Source of the DNA: Oxalobacteraceae bacterium
GTDB lineage: Bacteria > Pseudomonadota > Gammaproteobacteria > Burkholderiales > Burkholderiaceae_D
Reading direction: 5' to 3'
NCBI GenBank assembly: GCA_947453015.1
Contig: CANGFL010000122.1
Location: 1 to 5,303, forward strand
Length of the DNA stretch: 5,303 nucleotides
Both the position numbers and the translations under genes were made by a program. A model generated the notes under the pieces. The model worked only from the letters and a program-made list of their open reading frames with translations, searched no databases and was not told the DNA's origin. Numbering within the stretch: the stretch's first letter is position 1; each line of letters begins with the position of its first letter. Shown piece by piece: positions 1 through 5,303 of the stretch.

Positions 1-1146
1 ATTAGCAAAGAGCATCAGCAAGAGGTTATTGGGATTGTTCAAAATGAGCCCGACATTGCGATGGACTATACCGCTCACGCAATGCGGGGGCTGGCTGAAA
101 ATGCGATTACATTGCTACCCAAAGAAAAAGCGCGCGCGCGCAGGTATTTGATGGCCAAGTTTGAAGGAGTGGTCAATGACAATGATGTTGATGCATATAA
201 CTTTGGGAAAAAAGTAAAAGATTTTGTAGGGCTTTATCCTATATCTTCCGTTAATTTGGGTGCTCAGGAACGAAAAGAATTCATTAAGCCGGAATGGTTA
301 AGGGCAGTATTACAAGAATTCTTTAATCCGGCGATAGCTAGTAAGCGGGTGCGATTCAATTTTTCAGTGCAGCAAATAGTCTTAGCACCACTTCAAAATC
401 GCAATAGTATTTTTAGTCAAAATCGTCGTAATGAAACTGTCTACATCCCGCGCGAAGTTGACGAGGTTCGTGGCTCGTCCATACGAATTATTTCTGAACT
501 TTTCAATAATCTTAAAAAAAATTCTAAGCAAACTTACTCGGGACCCATCATTGAATTAATTATTAAAAATAATATTACGGCCGTACATGAGATTGATAAG
601 TTACCTGCAGAATTACACATCGATTTAATCGATGCTAGCGGAATGCGAGCAAGCTCAAGGAAGTTTAACCAAACGCCACACCGAAATAATGCACTTTATT
701 TAGTAGGTAGTTTCGATTTGGCGCCCTTATCAACGTATTTAGCCAACAATTCCTGCAAGCTCACGACGTTGATTCTTCATGATTGCAACTTAGATACCTC
801 TGCATTAACTGAGCTGGCAATTGGCTTAGAAAAAAATACCTCACTCAAAATGCTGGATCTTTCTAAAAATCTGATTCGAGGCCCTGGTATTGCTGGGCCT
901 CATGCCTATGATGGGTTGATGCTATTTGCCAGCATTCTGGCTACTTCGGCTAACCTTCTGCATCTGAATTTAGCTAATTGCAGCTTGCACGATGAAGGCG
1001 CGACTATACTTCACCAAGTACTAGAACTTCACCCGCTATTAAAGACAACATTCAATGTGAGCGGGAATATGATTTCTCACAATCATGCGATTTGGGGCGA
1101 TAAACGCTTTATTGGCGGTTCTAGTGCGCAAGTTAATTTAAACTAA
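1..1146 (+). CDS. Leucine-rich-repeat protein, 5'-truncated by the window edge
   Basis: The reading frame is open from base 1 to the TAA at 1144-1146 (381 codons). The first ATG, at 61, has no SD-like sequence before it, so the gene most likely starts upstream of the window. Residues below are counted from that ATG. The C-terminal third carries ribonuclease-inhibitor/GALA-type LRRs: LTTLILHDCNL (234-244), LKMLDLSKNLI (262-272), LLHLNLANCSLHDEGA (299-314) and a degenerate LKTTFNVSGNMIS (327-339). The 'DEGA' segment is typical of this LRR class. Residues 1-180 are polar and helix-rich in appearance and match nothing I recognise. No membrane segment is visible, but the true N terminus is missing. 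LRRs bind proteins; in host-associated bacteria such genes often encode effectors, which here is inference. Sampled lines are very AT-rich (481-540 about 23% GC, 541-600 about 30%), unlike the methyltransferase next door. Confidence 0.8.
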   Translation: MSKEHQQEVIGIVQNEPDIAMDYTAHAMRGLAENAITLLPKEKARARRYLMAKFEGVVNDNDVDAYNFGKKVKDFVGLYPISSVNLGAQERKEFIKPEWLRAVLQEFFNPAIASKRVRFNFSVQQIVLAPLQNRNSIFSQNRRNETVYIPREVDEVRGSSIRIISELFNNLKKNSKQTYSGPIIELIIKNNITAVHEIDKLPAELHIDLIDASGMRASSRKFNQTPHRNNALYLVGSFDLAPLSTYLANNSCKLTTLILHDCNLDTSALTELAIGLEKNTSLKMLDLSKNLIRGPGIAGPHAYDGLMLFASILATSANLLHLNLANCSLHDEGATILHQVLELHPLLKTTFNVSGNMISHNHAIWGDKRFIGGSSAQVNLN

Positions 1147-1182
1147 AGCTAGTCCGCATCATTATTTAAAGGGTTTCATCGC

Positions 1183-2373
1183 ATGCATGCATCTGCCGAA
1201 CTACTTTCCACCAGCATGATTGTGTGGAATGAGGATGAACAAGACTGCAACGCACGCTGGCAGTCGGATTCGGGATTGGCGCCTCCCAAGCGGGTAGTGG
1301 TTGCAGACGATACCTTGACGGCGGATTCGGCGTATCGATTGGCATGTGAAGGCGTGGGTATTTTATGGCGTGGCGACTTTCAAAATGCACGTCAATTACT
1401 GCAGGCACTAGTCCGTCGAGTTGAGCGGCCATCTAAGAAAAGCCATCGTGTCAAAGCGAATACCCCAGCAGCAGGGACTAAAGACGCCTTTAATTTATAT
1501 CGGCTATCGCAATCACAGCGTGCTCGTACGTTGGGCATGTTGTTGATTCCTTTCGATGCGGGGCACCGTATTCCTTTGCGACGTGCTCCCGATGTCAGTC
1601 AGGCATGTAATGAGGCAATGGGCCAGTCAGATACATCGTATGTGATGTCGTTGCGTGAACTGTTAGGCATTATTAGCGCGCATGAATGGCGCAAAAAAGG
1701 GATAGAGATCTCGGTTCTGCTAGGTGATGGTAGTGCTCAGCGCATTCATGCGCATTACGGCGTGTTTGCACCGCTGCGTGGAGAGTATCTTCCCTTAGTC
1801 GCTGAAGCTAAATTACCAGTGGCTTTCAAAAAAGATGCCGTGGCATTTGATATTGGTACGGGTACTGGTGTGCTAGCTGCGTTGTTGGCTCAGCGAGGAT
1901 TTGCTCGCGTGATAGCGACTGATTTAAATCCGCGTGCTTTGCAATGTGCGCGTGAAAACATGCAGCACTTAGGTTTGAGTAAACAAGTAGACGTGATGGA
2001 AGCTGATTTATTTCCATCGGGGCGAGCAGCATTGGTGGTGTGTAATCCGCCTTGGTTGCCAGCGCGGCCAACCTCGGCACTCGAGCAAGCGGTGTTTGAT
2101 CCTGATAGCTCGATGCTGCGCGGTTTTCTTGCCGGCGTTGCTGAGCATCTGATCGAGGGTGGTGAAGCATGGTTGGTACTTTCAGATTTAGCTGAACGTT
2201 TGGGCTTACGCAGTCGCAATGAATTATTAGAATGGATGAAATTGGGTGGATTGAACGTAGTAGAGCGCTTAGATGCTCGCCCAACACACAAAAAAATAGC
2301 TGATGAGAACGATCCATTACATGCAGCGCGCGCAGCTGAAGTAACTTCTTTATGGCGACTCGCCGCTGTTTGA
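1183..2373 (+). CDS. Class I SAM-dependent methyltransferase (HemK/'methyltransferase small' type)
   Basis: A complete 396-residue protein. The C-terminal half is a Rossmann-fold methyltransferase: motif I FDIGTGTG (222-229) for SAM binding, the acidic end of strand 2 in ATDLNPRAL (245-253), EADLF (273-277) after it, and motif IV NPPW (288-291). The (N/D)PP(Y/W/F) motif is characteristic of enzymes that methylate planar nitrogens, such as the glutamine methyltransferase PrmC and the RNA or DNA adenine/guanine methyltransferases; the actual substrate cannot be read from sequence. Residues 1 to about 200 form an extra N-terminal domain (YRLACEGVGILWRGDF at 51-66), so the protein is longer than PrmC, which has about 280 residues. 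The ATG at 1183 is preceded by AAAGGG (1168-1173) at 9 bases; the next ATG, at 1216, lacks an SD. Sampled lines are about 60% GC, suggesting resident chromosomal DNA. No signal peptide or membrane segment is seen, so it is probably cytoplasmic. Confidence 0.88.
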   Translation: MHASAELLSTSMIVWNEDEQDCNARWQSDSGLAPPKRVVVADDTLTADSAYRLACEGVGILWRGDFQNARQLLQALVRRVERPSKKSHRVKANTPAAGTKDAFNLYRLSQSQRARTLGMLLIPFDAGHRIPLRRAPDVSQACNEAMGQSDTSYVMSLRELLGIISAHEWRKKGIEISVLLGDGSAQRIHAHYGVFAPLRGEYLPLVAEAKLPVAFKKDAVAFDIGTGTGVLAALLAQRGFARVIATDLNPRALQCARENMQHLGLSKQVDVMEADLFPSGRAALVVCNPPWLPARPTSALEQAVFDPDSSMLRGFLAGVAEHLIEGGEAWLVLSDLAERLGLRSRNELLEWMKLGGLNVVERLDARPTHKKIADENDPLHAARAAEVTSLWRLAAV

Positions 2374-2450
2374 TGTAAAGCATAAAGAGGAACTTGTCGC
2401 AAAAACATTGTTACAGAGGGCTTCCCTATCAATTGGAAAGTTCTCACTTC

Positions 2451-3821
2451 ATGTCTATTTCGCGCCAGTCAGTAGAAAAAAATTGTCAACCGCAGGTACA
2501 CGACGATTCGCTCGACGGTAAGCGAAATAAATGTAATGTTTCAGGTGATGATGCTCCGGTCATGGCTCAACGCGCTACCCATGCGGAAGCTCACGAAGCG
2601 TTGAAAATAAATTTCTTTTCTGCGATTCCGATAGAAGTTCGTCTTCAACTGCTGCATTTTTTGGTTTATCGTCGCCATCCCGTAACAGCTAGCGATGATC
2701 TGATTAGCTATACAAAAACGTGCAAGGCTGGTTTAAACGATGTGAATGCCTACCATGAAATAGTAAGTGATCCACAACAGGCTTTGCTGGCAAGTCGATC
2801 ATTGATAAAACGGGCATGGGCGCAGGCGCTGGCACATGGGATCTCAAACAGAGCGATCATGTTTGTGCAGGCCTTACAAAAATCATCTTCAATCTATACA
2901 GCGGTTTATCTCGATGTGCGAGGAGATACCACCTGGCTACCGTATAAAAACTATCAAACAAGAGATAGGTTGCCATTTAATCCAACGGTGCTTGGTCCTG
3001 AAAGCATTACCGCAGCCATGCATTCTGAGAGGCTAAATTTTATACATCTAACGTGTGGATTTCCTGAGGGCGAGGGCAAAGTTAACAATGCGTATCACGC
3101 CAGCTTTGATTACTTTGATGATTATATGAAAGGCTGTTTTGGATCATTGATAGATGGTTGTGCCGAACGTATAAATAAAAATGGAACACCACCGGACATT
3201 TTTTTAGAAGTATTCGAGCTAACGCTACAAGACTTCGTAAGCTATCTCGATAATCCTAAATTAAAACTAACACTATCGGGCTTATACCTACACGGCGCGA
3301 TGGAAGGTGTTTTTGATACGAGCTATCTTCAAGAAAGTCACCGTCTTCAATTAGAAGGCCCGAGTCAAATTGATTCTGCTGTGTGGTCAGAGTGTATTGA
3401 GAAAATTGGCAAGCTTAAGTATTTGCATTTGCAGGGCTGGGGTGGTGACACCATGATTGATGGTATCGCTAGCTGGATCAAAGATAATCAGTCCTTGGAA
3501 GAATTGCATCTGACGAGTTGTTGTTTGGGGAATGCCTCTATAGGCAGGTTGTATCTGGCGCTGACACAAAACGCCAATTTAAAACGTCTGGCTCTCGACG
3601 GCTATCATTATTTTGATAACGCAGGCGAAGCAGAGCTTGCGACTCTTTTGAAAGAAACCTCCGATTTAGTACTCATTTTAGGACGCAAAATTTCAGCCGC
3701 CGGTCCTTTGGAACCCTATCGTCTGGAAGGTCGCGTCATTTGTGATCGCTATCCCCAAGCAATGAGTGATTTTCCTGAGATTTATGGTGAACTGGATTTT
3801 TTTTCTAGCGCTAATCAATGA
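2451..3821 (+). CDS. Leucine-rich-repeat protein with a possible N-terminal F-box-like segment
   Basis: A 456-residue protein from the ATG at 2451; residues are counted from it. A TTG at 2394 would add 19 residues and has GAGG (2387-2390) only 3 bases away. The ATG has a weaker GGAAAG (2435-2440) at 10 bases. I prefer the ATG, but the choice is open. Residues 1-50 are polar, with no hydrophobic signal peptide. Residues 58-94 (IPIEVRLQLLHFL, then DLISYTKTCKAG) resemble an F-box, with its (L/I)Px(E)...LL..L...DL......CK pattern, but with a longer central loop. LRR strands are seen at 322-331 (LKYLHLQGWG), 349-360 (LEELHLTSCCLG) and 377-385 (LKRLALDGY), with IASWIKDNQ and LYLALTQNA helices between them. 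F-box plus LRR is the design of Ralstonia GALA effectors, which recruit host SKP1/cullin ubiquitin ligase. A similar role here is inference. The middle region (about 100-320) is unrecognised. Confidence 0.8.
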   Translation: MSISRQSVEKNCQPQVHDDSLDGKRNKCNVSGDDAPVMAQRATHAEAHEALKINFFSAIPIEVRLQLLHFLVYRRHPVTASDDLISYTKTCKAGLNDVNAYHEIVSDPQQALLASRSLIKRAWAQALAHGISNRAIMFVQALQKSSSIYTAVYLDVRGDTTWLPYKNYQTRDRLPFNPTVLGPESITAAMHSERLNFIHLTCGFPEGEGKVNNAYHASFDYFDDYMKGCFGSLIDGCAERINKNGTPPDIFLEVFELTLQDFVSYLDNPKLKLTLSGLYLHGAMEGVFDTSYLQESHRLQLEGPSQIDSAVWSECIEKIGKLKYLHLQGWGGDTMIDGIASWIKDNQSLEELHLTSCCLGNASIGRLYLALTQNANLKRLALDGYHYFDNAGEAELATLLKETSDLVLILGRKISAAGPLEPYRLEGRVICDRYPQAMSDFPEIYGELDFFSSANQ

Positions 3822-3835
3822 GGATTGATATTTTT
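3814..3835 (+). terminator. Weak terminator-like hairpin at the end of the second LRR gene
   Basis: ATCAAT (3814-3819) and ATTGAT (3824-3829) form a perfect 6-bp stem around a GAGG loop, followed after one A by five T (3831-3835). The hairpin overlaps the TGA stop codon (3819-3821). It has the shape of an intrinsic terminator, but only one G-C pair, so it would be unstable. It is placed where the upstream transcript should end before the thiC promoter. The assignment is tentative. Confidence 0.3.
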
Positions 3836-3880
3836 CTAACGGAGTAGTTGACCCAATAGGTTGTTATCAATACTGGACTA

Positions 3881-3910
3881 GTCACATCTGGCTGCCACAG
3901 GCGCTATAAT
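3881..3910 (+). promoter_or_regulatory. Probable sigma-70 promoter of thiC
   Basis: A perfect -10 hexamer TATAAT lies at 3905-3910. The best -35 candidate is GTCACA (3881-3886, 4 of 6 matches to TTGACA) with an 18-base spacer, so the promoter relies mainly on its -10 box. Transcription would begin near 3917, about 22 bases before the first helix of the TPP aptamer, so the whole riboswitch would be in the leader. Position and sequence agree, but no start site has been measured. Confidence 0.6.
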
Positions 3911-3938
3911 CAAGCCCGCTGTAATCATTGCAGCCAAA

Positions 3939-5303
<1,365 letters not shown>

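Noticed and set aside
130..141. Alternating GC run of 12 bases, a possible Z-DNA or slippage site
   Set aside because: It encodes ordinary Ala/Arg codons in frame, is short, and has no partner structure.
1181..1190. Perfect 10-base palindrome GCATGCATGC over the methyltransferase start codon
   Set aside because: Too short and without spacing typical of an operator; probably chance from the ATG and the neighbouring codons.
1826..2447. Two overlapping 185-codon open frames on the minus strand across the methyltransferase gene
   Set aside because: They lie antisense to a gene with clear methyltransferase motifs, show no recognisable domain and overlap each other in different frames. They are shadows of the real gene.
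2476..3804. Runs of seven to eight A or T in the LRR genes (A8 at 514-521, A7 at 2476-2482, T7 at 3199-3205, T8 at 3797-3804) as phase-variation switches
   Set aside because: Runs of seven A also occur in the methyltransferase (2290-2296) and in thiC (near 4242-4248), so they are not special to the LRR genes, and all frames are intact.
3824..3871. ATTGATA (3824-3830) and TATCAAT (3865-3871) as a longer inverted repeat
   Set aside because: Only 7 AT-rich base pairs with a loop of 34 bases, and it competes with the closer terminator-like hairpin; probably chance.
3848..3876. TTGACC at 3848-3853 as a -35 box for thiC
   Set aside because: No good -10 lies 16-18 bases downstream (TACTGG is poor), and it is 51 bases from the perfect TATAAT at 3905.

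Overview
The window most likely comes from a betaproteobacterium of the order Burkholderiales. The main evidence is the 3'-terminal gene, whose 409 visible residues read as a ThiC very close to those I recall from Burkholderia and its relatives. The host-adapted or accessory flavour comes from two leucine-rich-repeat (LRR) genes, one with a possible F-box-like segment. These are architectures typical of bacteria that live in or with eukaryotic cells. An endosymbiont or host-associated lifestyle is an inference only.

Layout, all on the + strand: (1) bases 1-1146, the 3' part of a gene for an LRR protein that enters the window already open; (2) bases 1183-2373, a complete class I SAM-dependent methyltransferase of the HemK/'methyltransferase small' type with an extra N-terminal domain of about 200 residues; (3) bases 2451-3821 (possibly from 2394), a second LRR protein with an F-box-like segment near its N terminus; (4) a 254-base intergenic region (3822-4075) holding a weak terminator-like hairpin, a promoter with a perfect TATAAT, a complete TPP riboswitch aptamer and a hairpin that masks the thiC ribosome binding site; (5) bases 4076 to the window end, thiC, cut off before its C-terminal iron-sulfur motif.

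The first three genes are 36 and 77 bases apart (20 bases if the TTG start of the second LRR gene is used), with no terminator seen between them, so they could be cotranscribed. No functional link between the methyltransferase and the LRR proteins is evident. thiC is a separate unit with its own promoter and a thiamine-pyrophosphate-sensing leader. The leader can be read as a translational switch: the 3' edge of the aptamer resembles the Shine-Dalgarno (SD) sequence, and both can pair with the same anti-SD strand.

Base composition is mosaic. Sampled 60-base lines of the methyltransferase are about 60% GC and one thiC line is 50%. Lines in the first LRR gene fall to 23-30%, and in the second to about 40%. 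This fits LRR genes acquired as accessory cargo beside housekeeping genes. I see no insertion sequence, tRNA, CRISPR array or defence system. The most unusual content is the LRR/F-box-like gene pair and the layout of the riboswitch platform.
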